Below are positions 1 through 14,049 of a stretch of DNA of 64,000 nt, piece by piece. Below the pieces are notes generated by a model. The model saw only the letters and a program-made list of their open reading frames with translations. It ran no database searches and was not told the DNA's origin. Each line of letters begins with the position of its first letter. The stretch's first letter is position 1. The stretch comes from Pyrocephalus nanus (taxonomy: Eukaryota > Chordata > Aves > Passeriformes > Tyrannidae), in NCBI GenBank assembly GCA_038380795.1, contig CM076259.1:79085224-79149223 (forward strand). The letters are read 5' to 3'. Made by a program: the position numbers and the translations under genes.

Positions 1-3000
1 TACAGTATCTCCTCTTTCACGTTTTAATGGAATGGCCCTGGAAGGCTGCTTACTCCCTTTCCATCTTCACTGGCTTTTGCTCTTTGCCCAAGGAAGCTAG
101 GCCCTGCTAAAAGATTCCAGGCAAGCTTCCAGCTATGGCTGTTTAAAGACCTTACACTGGCTACATGATCATTGTGGTTAAGTTTACACCTGTGATTATA
201 CTGATATTGTAGATTATTTGTACTCTTCTCTACAGGAAGACCATCCTTTCTGGTAGCTAGAATAGATTTTGATTTGTTAAAGTTGTTTAGATGTGCACAA
301 AAGAGTTGGGTGATATTGTAGAACAGTTATCGCAACTGAAAAGCTTACATTTGTGCTACTCCATTCTTTTTTACTTATGAGCCTGATGCAGCCAAGCCTC
401 TACCACTGTAGTGACATTAGGGTGAATAAAACTCCCAGCTTATTTCCATGCACAGAGCCACCACGACTTGTGGTGGTACATTCTGTAATGACACTGGCAA
501 GCCTTACTGTATCCTATGACTTCTTAAAGTCTCATTAGCTGAAGTTATGTGGGCATCACAATGCCTTGTTCAGAAGAGCTAACAAAGTATAACTCAGGTT
601 CATTACAGCAGCATGGAAAACAGTAGGTCAAATAATAATAATAAAAAAATAAGTATTTTAAGTAAGTTATCATTCTTTCTAGCCATTTTTTCAGAGCTCA
701 GTCCATGACTCCTAAATACTTATAAAGAGATCATGGGTTTCATAGAGCAGGACAAGTTTAAGGAGTATGCATAAAATTTACACCACTACGAAAGTAACAT
801 GAAGGTCTGTCACGCAGTTTGATGTTGAAAGGATATATAAAATGCCTCAGAAAGAATTATAATGTACAAGACTAGAAATAGCAAAACACCCTTGTCTTTA
901 GGATTCTATGACACAAAGTTTCTAAGAGTCACTGAGCAAAGATTCAGTTGTGGCATAAAGAAAAGGGCAAGTTTTTTTATCCTATACATGTTTAGTATAC
1001 TTGTGGTGTTTATTTTGTCCCTTTTCTTTACAAAGTGCTTGAAGGTACCTTGAATATGAAAGAAGCTTTAGAAAATCACATTCTATACACTGTTAATCAT
1101 AGATAATTCATGAAGTGAATAGGATAAATTTGATTTTCATCTTGTTGGTTAATGGCCATGTGAGCAAGTACAAAATTGTGAAATTGCAGGAAATTTTCCC
1201 TTTTGTTTGCAGTACATTGTAGAGCGTTTTACAAGCTATGTAACTAATTTTCTATAAGCCATTTTGCTTTCAACTTACTTTATGACTGCCTGAAAAAGAT
1301 ATGCTTATAAGGAGAATTTAGCAATTATTCTCATGCTCTGCAATCTGAACATTTCTGAAATTATTAAGCATTAACCAAAATTTTTATGGGAACAAGCTTT
1401 TTCATATCTTATATTGATGCAGTTATATATCGGTGTGGGACACGAGAAATATTGTAAATCTGAGATCCCATCTACTGTATTTGAGAGGAACTTCCAGATG
1501 CTAGGTGAATTAAAAAAATGTAATTTCATTGAGGAAACAAGGTGAAGGGTGAGTTTTAAAGATGCTGGAATATGTGGCTTTTAGATACTGCAAAGAAAAA
1601 AAGTCGGTACTCACATCTAAGATGTTACTAACTTTGGTGATGACAGGGAGGCAGTCTTGGCCTTCCAGTACAAGCTGCCTGCCCCAGTGCAATGAGAGCA
1701 GGGTGATTCCTCATCAGTTTTGGCTGTAGAGACTTGCTTTAAGATTTTTTATGATAGCATGGAAAGTTCTTAGGGTAGTGATGTAGTAGAGATAAATGTA
1801 AAGACCCCTTAAGACCCATAGTCCAATGAAAAATCTCCTTAGAAACTCGAGGTGACTTTGAGATCACCTTAGCACATAGAAACTTTGTTATCAGCTCCAG
1901 GAGACAATATAGACGGTATGGTGATATTCAAGGGAGCAAAACGCTCCTCGAAAGCACAAACATCATAACTCTTGCAAGTTTCAGATTATGCATTTGGAAA
2001 CCTTTCTATAAATGTTATCTGGCTGCAGCAGAGGGGACGCTGGCCTGGAAGAAAGAACCACATAGACAGCAAATTGTCCTGGCTCATAAAATATTCTACT
2101 CATTTCACTTTACTATGCTTCCCTTTGCACCTTCCATCTCATCTGATTAGCATGCAAAACTCAAGGTAGGGACTGTATCTAACTGTATTTTCACAGGGTC
2201 TCTTACCACGTAGCCTCAGAATGGCCTGCCAATGAGACTATTAGTGAATAATGGCAACATTTTAGGACACGCAGATGTGTGGTCTGATAGGTAAGCAAAG
2301 GTTCTGTGCTATCACCATATGTTTTTAAAGTAACAAATGTAATTTTCAGACAACATGATATAGCTAAAATCATATAGAAATCTGCAACTGCCAAGAACCC
2401 TCTTCCAAAAGCCTAAATGTCTCTGTAATATTTGAAAATACAGGCAATTCATGAACCATGTCATATTTACATTGACTCTCACGCTAATTTTGATTTATAA
2501 GTTAAAGCTACTTTAAAAAAGGCACACTGAATTGTGATCCAAGGAACATACTAAAGATAGTAACATAGGAGGGAATGAGAAAAGACACACTTAAGAAGTA
2601 CATTAATGGAAGTAATGATAAAAAGCCTACTGAAGAGAAATGGAAAACATGCATCTTCAGGTTTCCTAAAATAACCAAACCTTTAAGGCAAAAGTTTCTG
2701 TCAGAAACTTTTTTACATCCTAGATTTGAAAGCCAAAGTCCTATTTCTGCTATAGGGTTAAAGAATGTGTTGCATATGCCTCTTTCAGACTAGCTGCATC
2801 CTGCTAATTCACGCTCTGCAACAACAGCATAAAGCAGCAGCATAGACACACTTCTGTATGTCTTATTAACAGCAGCCACTTTTCTCCTCCCACAAACTTC
2901 TAATAGAACATTCAAAAAGAAAATAGTGACTCTTCTGCCCTAAAAATCCACGAAATAATGGCTTCTTTGAAACTAAATAAGCCTCCTCCTCCCCAGTTTA

Positions 3001-3637
3001 CAAATCAGCGAGCACAGATATGTCCTTTTCTTTGCAGGAAGATAGAAAAGAAGTAAGCAGCCTTTCAGTGCCTGCAATCTGACTTAGAGAAATGGAGAAC
3101 AGCTGCTACAGCATAAAAGAAACCTAAAAATACTCCTTAAATTGTTCATGATAACAATAATGCATAGAAATTGTTACCTACCCGTCAGATTTTTAGAACT
3201 GCTGGTAAGTATATCATCACCTCAGCAGTAATTTTCTTAAAGCTACATACTATGACATGCAAAACAGAACCCAAATAATATGAAGTTTTAACTCTTTTTT
3301 CTAAACATTGCAAAACAGATCAATTCAGAAAATACAATGAGTCAAAATAATTAATGACAAAAAGGTAAAATTAAATACCCCAAATGTATTTTTGGTTTAT
3401 AACTAGTGACTTCATCAAAGCTGTAGGGCTGAAGTGGACTCTCTACTTTATGCTAAGATGTGATAAATTGCCAACCTGTTCTATGTGGATTAATATGCTG
3501 CCTAGTCCCACAGCAGTTGCAAAACCAAAGTATACAAATTCTTTTCCTCTCACAAGAAAAAATACTAGAAAGCACAAATTGTTAGTGATATCTTAGCAGC
3601 AATCTAGATATGTGAATTAGTTTAAAATCACTATGCT

Positions 3638-3726
3638 AAATGCATTTAACCTTAATGCGTTTTAGATACATTAAAATGCATTTAGCCTTAATACATTTTA
3701 TATATGTCAAACTTAATGTATTTAAC
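3638..3726. repeat. Short tandem array, ~36-bp unit, about 2.4 copies
   Basis: Units start at the repeated word TGCATTTAACCTTAAT (3641), TGCATTTAGCCTTAAT (3677) and a third copy TGTATTTAACC (3717), giving periods of 36 and 40 bp. Each unit also contains a TACATTA/ATACATTTTA segment. The array directly abuts the 5' end of the CR1 fragment at 3731. Confidence 0.75.
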
Positions 3727-3730
3727 CTGT

Positions 3731-3910
3731 GTGGGTGACTGAGCACTGGAACAGATTGCCCAGAAATGTTGTGGAGTCTCTCTCATTGGAGACATTCAAG
3801 AACCATCTGGATGCAATCATGTGGAGTGTGCTCTAGGGCAATCCTACTTGAGAAGGGAGGTTGGATCAGATGTCCCATTGTTATCCCTTCCAATCTTACC
3901 CATTCTGTGA
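3731..3910 (+). mobile_element. CR1 LINE fragment, 3' end
   Basis: The CR1 3'-end landmarks occur in order: GGAACAGATTGCCCAGAAAT, GTTGTGGAGTCTC, GAGACATTCAAGAACC, GGTTGGATCAGATG, CCCTTCCAATC and terminal CATTCTGTGA. It is the strongly 5'-truncated plus-sense copy usual for avian CR1, antisense to NALCN. Confidence 0.9.
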
Positions 3911-5588
3911 ACCTCAGGTACAGGAAGAGGTATAGGCCCAAACACTCCGCTCTGGTCACATTACGGATGAACACCACACATATACATAATTATATAAAAA
4001 TATATATGTATGCACATACATACATTTCTATAAATACGCGCTTACAGGGTAGGCCAAATTTATAGCCAATTGCTGATGCTGTGCTTAGTCAGTCACTTTA
4101 TAATGGATGCACTTGACATACTTAATCTACATTTTCTAAGTTCTCCTCTGAAAACTTCAGCTGATTCACTATCTGCATTATATATTTACATACTGTTGCT
4201 GAACCCTCTACATGCAATCTTCTATTTTATGTATGTCAACAACGTTGACATTTCCTATGTTTGTATATGTTTATTTTGAGAATATGTTAACCACAAAAAA
4301 AGAAATAATAATGTTTTGCTCACTGTGCAGTGAGACAGCTCCATCCCTAATACTACTTCTATTTGCTATTATTTAGAAGGTCTCCCATTTATGAGCTGTG
4401 GTACATAAGATATTGCTCACTCCTTCAGAAACGCATTAAATATTGTTTTGTCAAGTAATTGTTTATTACATGTACTTCAACTTTCTCCCAAATTTCAGGG
4501 GAGATGAGTAAAAATGGAAGGAATCTGGACTCTATCCATGCTGTAATTTTTTCCCATGCCTTCAAAATTTCCATAACATTTACACTTTACAAGTCTAGGA
4601 ACCTCACTTCCAAAAATTTTCAATTAATACTTATTCCTTGAATTATATGCCTCTGAAGATCTCACCTGGAAGGCCTCTCTGAAATTGCTTCAATAGACTA
4701 CTTTCTCTTTCATTTACATTTCAGTTTAAGAACCATGCCTCTGAAATGTCATTTATTAACCTGATATGAATCAGCCATTTTCATTACCTCTCTTTTCTAT
4801 GGCTTTTTATTTCTTGATTCATTAGAATAATTCTTATTTTTATGTTATTACAGTTTTATTTATGTTATTGTAGATTTAGTAGCTGCTTTATAAATACGAA
4901 GGAAAACCTTGCTCTTATTATACTTAGTAACTAATGAGCTGAAAGAATGATAGACTGTAATGTAAGTATTGCACCATATTCTGCAACTGGGACTTACTCA
5001 GGATCATCATGAAATACTTCAGAATTCTTGGCATTATTTTTAGGATACCCATATACAAGGACAGGTGAAGCTGAGCTAGAGACGAATTAATCTGCCTGCC
5101 CTTCCCTTTTTGCTCTGTCACAGTTTAAACCACCTTCTCGAGTATTTAGCGAAGGTTCAGTTTCATCACGACTTCATTGCTGTGTCAACTCCAATGAGCC
5201 AGTTGCTTGTATCAAAGTTGGTATCTACTAACTCTGCATATGCTCTCTAGAGGACATGGCTCTTCAGGGGAAACCAAAGCTCAGTGCTGGCCACATGTGC
5301 TTCAAACCACCTTTCCTCACAAAAGTGTTTACATACCATGAGCAACTTATGTGGGTGTTCTGACAGTATAAAGTGACAGAAGGCAGAGAGCTGACAGTAC
5401 TCAGAATGAGTTGGAGGACTGAAAACATAAATCCTGCTGTTAGGAAGACTTTAAGGCATATCTTCTAATTCCTTTGAGTTCATGAAAAAACAACATACAG
5501 AGCAATTCAGGATAAGCAGAAATTAAGTCTCTATTTGCCCACAAACTCTTGTACAACAATGTAGCACCATTTTGAATTCCAAACTACC

Positions 5589-5606
5589 AAAAAAAAAAAA
5601 AAAAAA
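5589..5606. repeat. Poly(A) tract, 18 nt
   Basis: A run of about 18 A between ACTACC and CGAAC. I see no LINE or SINE body directly upstream, so its origin is unclear. Confidence 0.9.
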
Positions 5607-8600
5607 CGAACAGGCCACTGTTTTAACAGAAAAGAAGAACAAGAAAACAAAGAAAAGAGATGCGGAATATTTTTCTTCAGTTTGAAGAAGTGATGCGGAA
5701 AAAATAATTAATCCAAATGCTTTAAGGAAGCATTTGCTTGTGTAACATGGAAAGAGCAAAAAAGATGTCCATCTAAATAATTTCTTTTCTAACATCAAAA
5801 TTTGCATGTGTTCAGACCAGCAACAGCTACCTCCTTTGAAACTCTTTTGCTCCTGCTCAGTATCACTTTTATACTGTGGTATGCTGGCATGAGACAAAAA
5901 AACTTCAGTTTTTGGGAGAAGTTTTTATGGCAGGAAATTGGTAATTTAATGAAATTGAGAACACAGTTGATATGTCTGAAAACATGTACTTGTATCTGCT
6001 TCACACTGAAAGGCTTAATGACTCAGAAATGTCTAGTCAGGTGTGTGATAGGAAACAGAAAGAGCATATTGACAGTGGTACAGCCAGAAAAGCTCACTTT
6101 TAGAAAAAAGGTTTTTCTAAAATAAGCTACTCAACTATATAAATAAATATCAAAAATTTCAATGGAATTTCCACCTTTTGATTAGAACAGTTTTTCCTTG
6201 CATTTGCCTTGTGTAATTCAATTAGCACACTCTCAGATTTGTGATTTACATATAAAAAGCAGAGATTACTTTGAAATATATCAAATGCTCCATTAAAGAA
6301 GTGATCAGATGAATAATTAGAAGAAAAAAAAACTTTTTGCATGTAGACTCAAAACCTACTTTCGAGTAAAGTGGCTTCCAATCAAAAAAATTAAACACAC
6401 AGAAGATAATCATGGGAGTTTTTCTCCCTAACTTGAATAGAGCTGGAAACTGCTGACAACTTAGGCTCTATTTCCTTGAGCAAGGGGATAGCACATAGAG
6501 CTAATCAGAGATTTTGATTGCCATTAATTCAGAGGGCAAGGGGTGGTGATTGCCTATATAATTCCCTTTTTCTTAAAAAGCATCTGTTCTCCAACTTCAT
6601 CAGCTAGACTACCCTTACTGCAGTCAAGCTGTGATATCCCTCTTCCCTTCATTAAGGTAAAACCAGGGATGTAGACCTGTCTAACAAAAAGGATATGGAA
6701 AGACGACTCTAATGTGGCTTGGATGAAACAGTATCATTCCAGAATGAAAAAAACAATAATTTCTTTAAATTGCTTACCTCTCATAGGTAGTAGCAAAAGA
6801 AATTATTTCCTCACTTTCTAAAAAGGGCAGGGTATTAAGGTTGGATTTGGAGTCGACCATTCAGGAATCCTGTTTTGTAAATCTCTTGGAGAGGCTGGAG
6901 TCATAGGACACAGGAGACTGCAACCTTCTGGGTATTTTGAAGCTTAGCATTCCAAATTTAGTGAAGATTCAACTAAATTTTAGTTGGATAATTGAATGAG
7001 CAGCCAATAACCCTTCAATTTCACAACCACATATGGAAGTGACTTGCCATTTTCCGTGAATTCATAGTTCAATATTGCCAGCTTTCTCTTATAAAGTGTT
7101 ATTTAAAGAAATATATTTAAAGCAAGAGACCTAAGACAGAGATTGTCTCAAGCCTAACATACACATCATTAATTCAAATGCCAGTCTCTGAAAATCATTC
7201 ACCCCCTTAAAAAACCAAAAAACAAACCACAAAGAATCTTCTAAAAATATCCACACATTTCCATTTTTGACTGATTTTTCAAATAGGATTAAGACAATTT
7301 TAAAATGGAGATGCCATGTAAAAAGAGACAAGGATAACATGTAGTCTTCATGACTATGGTCACACTTAGGCCATAAAACCAAGCAGGTAGGTCCTACAAA
7401 AGACAAATTAACAGATGCACCAAATGCAGATACTAGCAAGTCTTCTTTCAGAGCCCAGAAGACTTTTTATAGTAGGCTACAGTTCAAGTTTTGCGCTGCT
7501 TTGACCTTTATGAGCTTCACAGAGCTTTGTTGGCTTCTCCTCATCTATACCCAGCAAATTAAAAGAGCAGTTCAGTTGCGAGTTCGAGCTGATTTGCAAC
7601 ACTGACAGCTTTAACACCACCTAAATAAGAGCTGCTTCACTGAATGTTGCTAGAGATGGATGGGATTACACTAAATAAGTGGGATTTATCGAGCACTAAA
7701 GACACACAAGGTAATGTGTGATTTTGGATGAAAATTATAAATTTTGGGGCATGTCCTCAATACTGAGAAGCTACATGGATAGAGAGAAGTTGAATAAGTA
7801 AGAGAGAGGAAGGAAATTTTTCTTTCCTACAAATTCCTGAACTCTTAAAATGCTCATCTCCCTATAACCCAGCCTTTCAGAAATTATTCCCTTATGACCT
7901 TCATGAATTTTCACTTCAGAAATACTTACCTGATGGGACAGCATATGGAGAGGGAATTAAGAAATCTTATGTTCACAGCGAGGGAAGGACATAAAAACAG
8001 AACAAGAGCAAAGGAGAAAAAGAAGTTTAGTACTAGGGTGAACTCATAAGAGTATTTGACAGAACTATGAGTGGCAATATTAGGGCAATTGCTATTCCTG
8101 GATTGTGAAACTCATTCCAGGGCAAGGATTTGTATGAGTCTCACTTCTAACTCCTGCTCTTCAAATGGTGAGTGCATTGTTTGCCTAAAAATGTAGAACA
8201 TTAAATCAAGCTGGGAATTAAGAAGAAAGAAAATTAAATAAAATAAGGAGACAGGTTAAAAGTTTGCCATCAGCACATACACAGATGTTTTTAAAAGTTT
8301 AATTAATAAAAAATCTATAATTGTGATTTGATTTTGTTATATGCTAAATCAAAATGAAACAGTTAATTAGTAAACCAAATCTCTTCTGGTCTGTATGGCA
8401 AGAGTTTCTATTGAAGTGAACTTCAAAGGATTTCTTAAAAAATATGAGCATCAAACATTTTTTGAACAAAAAAGGAATATCCTTTGATAGAAAAATGATG
8501 TTGTCCTATATTTGTAATATATAATTCTTATTTGATAATTCTCAATGGGATTATAAGGTATCTCATAAGACTTTAGAAAAGAAGAAGGATCCTGTAATTA

Positions 8601-11600
8601 AATGATAAATCAAACTAACAACATGTCTGACAATACTGGTGCAAGTTCTGCAAATTTAATGTTTTCTCATTTGCAAATCATTCAGTTTATTTTAGTTTTC
8701 CAAAGACGATCTATAGCACTTTTAAAAACTGTCACATTAATATATATCAAGTAACATTTCCATTTATAGTCATTCCTGAAAAATGGGAAAATACAGAAAT
8801 TCCAGCAATTTTATATGTGATAGTTTTATATTATTTTAGTTATATCAAGTATGAAGAAATTAGCCTTTAATTAAATCCATCTCTTTAATTATGGCCACTG
8901 TAATACACCCAAAACTGAACAACAGTGTGCAAGAGATCATGAGATATACAATCTCAGTGTATTTTTATCTGTAAAAATTCTTTAGAGGGAACTGCTATGA
9001 CTGACATACTGCAGTATACTGAATTAACATGGTCTACTAAATATCAGCAAAGTAGGATCTCTTTAGACCTGTATGTCCAATTTTCAGTTTTGACTAACTA
9101 GAGTTTTATTTTCAGCAGATGAAATTTTGTGCGTCTATAAACTTGAATGTGGCCCCCAATTACTTCTCATTATGATCATGTTGGGGTTTTAAATCTACAT
9201 GAAGGGTAGGGCTTACTGAAAATCCATTACCACAATGTGTTATTCAGTATTTGCATTCTGAATTCAGCTTGAACATTTAAATTACCAAGGTTTTGAGCTA
9301 TCGTCAATGACTGTCTTAAAATTAAATGAATCACTTTCTGTTGATGTCTCTTTCTTCTCACTATAAAGTGTCTTATCTGTTCAACTCCCATCAGTACATT
9401 TAATTGCCACTCATAAGAAGGCCAAATAAATTCCATTCCTTCTCTGTCTATGTCTGTACAACCACACCTATGCATAAATATCTATTCTTGCCCTCATTCC
9501 CACCCCTAAGGCTTTCAAGTATTTTAAAAATTAATTTCTAGTTAATATTGCTATCCCACCAGTGCAAAGAATAAAATCATTAAAATTTAAACTGCATCTA
9601 TCACTGCCACACATCCCATTCTAAGCCACAGTTTTATTCTTTTATTCACCCTTTGCACACCATATCTTATTATTCCCTTAACCAGTAGGACTAACCTTAG
9701 TCGTTATATATTAACGTTTAATTCTGAACTGAAATAGTGTGAACAGCTTAAAAAGTACATTGATTTACAATGTGGGTTTTTTTTTTGTGAAAAGGGAACT
9801 TCAGTGGCAGCATTAGTACAGCCAGTTTTCCAAATGATCTGCCAACTAAAGTGGTTCATACCATACCAACTGGTATTACTGTCCTTTCATTTCATTGAAG
9901 GTGCCAGTTCATAATGTTTTTTGTTGAATACACTTGCATAACCACAAACCACAAAAATTAGTAAATTTTTCATGTGCAACATGAGTCTTATACATACACC
10001 TATCTGTCTCAATATAAGCTTGTTACTTGTTTATGAAAACACAGCACACTTACATGTCGAAGAGTCTTCTTAGAGACCAAGAGTTTCAAAGCAGTCAAGT
10101 GGATTTAGACACGTAAGCTACACTTAAGTAATGAAACAGACAAAAGCAATTCTTGGAATTGCTGAAGCATAGAATATCATTAATTCTGAGAAATAGGAAG
10201 TGTCCTAGAAATGTGTTCAATGTTAAGCATAACCAGTAAAATAATTTTTTACAGCTAGAGTAAATTTAAGGAACTCCCTTTTTCCATTACATTTATAAGT
10301 AGAAGAAATAAACAGCTAGTTTCTCCCATACACCCCTAAATCAGTTAGCAAGAGCATGACCATTTGCCTCATGGGTTTATGGTATTTTTTATATTTCAAG
10401 ACTGTTTGATATATAATTTGTTTCAATCTGCCGTTTTTAGTGACTGCAAACCCACTGTTCTATATTCAAAACATTATAAATTAAATTCTTCTCCAGTGCA
10501 GTCAGTGGCAAAACTCTGAGTTTAATTGTACCAGGTTATACTGTTTCTCTTCTGCATTTCCCCTAAACAGAAACAAAGAAAGTCCTGGATGAACAGATCA
10601 GAAATAAACCTGTGCTAGTCTCATGCTCTTTCTTCCTCACCTCTTCTCCGAGGTATAGGTACAAGAATGTCTCTGAGAGCTCAGTGTTTGGCTCTAATTA
10701 GCTTTGCAGAACACTGAGAATCTCCCATCAGTTTTCTCTCAGAAACTCAGTAAGTAAGTGACTTATACTCTTTTGAAGCTCAGTCAGTGAGTAACAACCT
10801 GCCTCAAAACACTTAAGACTGACAAGCCAAAATTTGTATTTCTGTATCATACACAGCTCTTTGCCCAGGCAGATCTTTACTCCAGGCTTGGTTTTAGTTT
10901 ACTCAATGGCATTTTCAGCTACAATAAACTCTTCTTAGTTTACTCTATCCTAGGGGATATCACCTATCACCTATCATCTCTTGAAGGAAGCAGAGTTACC
11001 GCACTTCAAAGTCTCCTCATATGAGCTCTAAGATCCCAATGTTGTAACATACCATACCTTGCCTGAGTTCATCAGCATCCTTTGCAATAATCTCCATGTG
11101 AAGCATGCTAGTAGCGTTCTTGAAAAAGGAATACCTCCTCTCACGGGAATCCTTCTGACTGGGAGCAGTACAAGAACCATCATGGCTCCACAAAGCATAC
11201 AATAGGCATGAACTCATCAGAAAAGCAAGACCCTCACCAGAAAAAATGGTTCAGCTTATCTTCCAGTGACAGAACATGAAATTGGTCACCCATAACAAAC
11301 TTGCTCAGTTTTTTGCTTTACTTCTGTACCCTGGCTAAAGAAAAAAAAAAGAATTTAAGATCAAATTAGATCTATTGTTAGTGGCTTCTATGCTATGCAG
11401 CCTTGGAAAATTTTACTTTGGGCAGGGGATGAAATGGAGCTATTGAGCATAAAAACAGTAAGACTGCTCTTGCAAACAACCACGAAGAGTCAGTGGGAGG
11501 CAGTGTCTCCATAAAAGATAAATGAGTTAGAGGATATTGAAGAAAATTGAGATATCCAGGAAGATAGTTCTGAGTTAACAGACCGGATGGCAAAACTTAT

Positions 11601-12431
11601 GTAGAAAAAGACAGTATGGGGAAGGGAATTGGATATACAATCAGCTTTCACTAATTAGTGTTCCAGTTCCTCCTCTGAGTTATGTAGAATCCTACAGAAG
11701 CAAGTGAAGGCCAGAAATAGAGAAAGAAGCACAGCACATGTGCTGCCAACTCTGCTATATTAGCAGTGTCTGTAGTAAATCACTTTCTGAAATCAAGTCC
11801 ACTAGTGCATATATCTGCTTTTCTTAGATGAAGCCTCTGAAATTTTACAATAGAGAAGAGAAAATTATTTATATACAAACTAGATACTGGGCAATTAATA
11901 AAATACCACATATATATGCACCAGATGGAATTAATGGCAAAATAATGCATGGTACTTAAAGTATGATGTTTCAAGTTACTATTCAAAAGATTAGGTGAAG
12001 ATTGAATGAAAATGACTGATTATGAAAGTGAATGATGAAAATTTCTGAAACACTGCAAATTAAATATGAAACAGAGTGTTATGGATCTAGACCTATTTAA
12101 AAAAAAAAATCTGTCAAAACTAGCAAAGAAAGCATCTGCTTCTCTCCACTAAGTATAACCTTCTGTGTCTCAGTTGGATAAATAATTTTTCAATATTTAA
12201 AGTAAGTTAAATGCCCATTCCTGCTCACAGAAACTGCTACTGTGTATGAGGAAAGAATATGGTAGTGTTTTGCCAACTGTCCTGAGAAAAGGAAGCTCAA
12301 GTAACAGCTCTGCACTAAGCTGAGCTGAAAAGATCCAGGCTCTTTGTGTAGATAAAAGGAAAAGCTGAGAAAAGAACCCAACGTAGCTGAGTGACAGTTT
12401 TACAATTGTGATTAATTTTTGCCTTTCTCAA

Positions 12432-12697
12432 GGAATCAAAGAATCACAGAATAGTTAGGGTTGGAAGGGACTTCTGGAGATCATCTAGTCCAATCTCCCC
12501 TCCAAGACAGGGTCACCTAGAGCAGGTGACACAGGAAGGTGTCCAGGTGGGTTTTGAATGCCTCCAGAGAGGGAGACTCCATAACCTCCCTGGGCAGCCT
12601 GTTCCAGTCCTCTGCCACCTGTAAGTGGTTCTTCCTCAAGTTGAGGTAGAATTTCTTGTGTTTTATTTTATGGCCCCTCCCTGCTGGGCATCACTGA
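12432..12697 (-). mobile_element. CR1 LINE fragment, 3' end
   Basis: This is a minus-sense CR1 tail beginning AATCACAGAATAGTTAGGGT, followed by TTGGAAGGGACTTCTGGAGA, CATCTAGTCCAATCTCC, CCTCCCTGGGCAGCCTGTTC and a CTGCTGGGCATCACTGA end. The match to the CR1 3' region as I know it is good and continuous for about 265 bp, so this is one of the younger copies here. It is in the same sense as NALCN. Confidence 0.93.
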
Positions 12698-12919
12698 TTC
12701 ATCACAATGTGAACATTTTGGTTCATCTTACAACAGAAGTAGTTGCTGCATCACACCCTCATCCCTACTGACACAGAATTACTTTCTAGGCTGTTGACCA
12801 GCATGGCCTGACAATGGCTGCAGCCATTGGAGGATATTTTCCTGCTACCACTCAAACTCTACCACAGAATCTACAACATTTACTGTTCACCATAAATTCT
12901 CTCATTCTTATTTTAATGA

Positions 12920-13193
12920 TGGAATCACACAATGTTAAAAGGTTGGAATAGACCTCAAAGATCGTCTAGTTCCAACCCTCCCTACCATGGGCAGGGATAC
13001 TTCCTACCAGACCAGATTGCTAAAGGCCTTATTCATCCTGGCTTTATACACTGTCAGGGTTGGGGCATCCACAACCTCCTCGGACAACCTGTTCTAGTGC
13101 CTAATCACCCTCATAATGAAACATTTCTTCCTAATACCTAACCTAAATTTAGCCTCTTTAATTTGTACCCATTATGCCGAGTAATGGTCACAG
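12920..13193 (-). mobile_element. CR1 LINE fragment, 3' end
   Basis: It begins GGAATCACACAATGTTAAAA, followed by GGTTGGAATAGACCTCAAAG and ATCGTCTAGTTCCAACCC. The middle reads GGGGCATCCACAACCTCC and the far part ACATTTCTTCCTAATACCTA. It is a second minus-sense CR1, about 220 bp from the copy at 12432 but of a different subtype, so a separate insertion. The right boundary is approximate. Confidence 0.92.
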
Positions 13194-14034
13194 TTGTTTG
13201 TACCATACAATGTACAACCTGCTGTAGCCTATCCTAATTTTCTGCCGTTTCTACTTGAAATTTTACAATACCTATCATTAACAACAAAGCATGTTTGGTT
13301 TCTGTGTTTAAGTATTGTACTGTATCCTTTTTGCCTCTGTGTTATGAAAGAATCTGCAAAAACCTTTTCACTTGAGGAAAATCCATTCTCTGCTATCATC
13401 TGGTACTTTTATTCTGTTAAAGGAATGAAATTCAAGAAGCAAACATAAAAACTGATGGCCATATCCAGTCTGCTCAACTGCTAGCTGCCTGCAACTCTGT
13501 GGTTTGGACCTCCTCACTTAGTTCTCCTTAAAACTACAGCCAAGAACGGCTCCCTCCATTCTGTACAATTGTCTAACACCACGAAAGCCTTTGCACCCTT
13601 GAACAACTTCACTCATATTGCTATCAAACCTGAGAGCATGCAATGCAAGACCTCAGCATCACACCATTATTGTTCTGGTGAGCCGTCAACACTACCCTTA
13701 ATTTATTTTGGGTATTCAGAATGGAAAAAAACACAGAGAAATAATTGTGCCTGAAAGATACAGGGTTGCCACAGAGGCCCAGACAAGACAAAGGGACAAA
13801 CAGTATGTAAAGTGGGAATGATTGATCTGTTCTGGAAAGGAAGTATGGAAGGCCACAGTTCATGTCCAATGGCATCTAGGCCTTACCTTTTTAGCTAGAA
13901 AAATAATGAGAGTCTATAAAAGGGAATGCACACTCTTACTGTGACAGTTCAGTGTTGTACATTGTCTGAAACCTCTGAGACAGGAACATTAAAGGATTTT
14001 TTTTTTAATGGAAGAATTAAAATAACACACTGGG

Positions 14035-14049
14035 AAAAAAAAAAAAAAA
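14035..14049. repeat. Poly(A) tract, 15 nt
   Basis: An uninterrupted A run between CTGGG and GAGCTC. No retrogene or SINE body is recognisable upstream. Confidence 0.9.

Noticed and set aside
5523..5897. A 124-codon minus-strand frame, the longest in the window.
   Set aside because: It is driven by the poly(A) tract read as Phe runs; composition is low-complexity and no domain is present.
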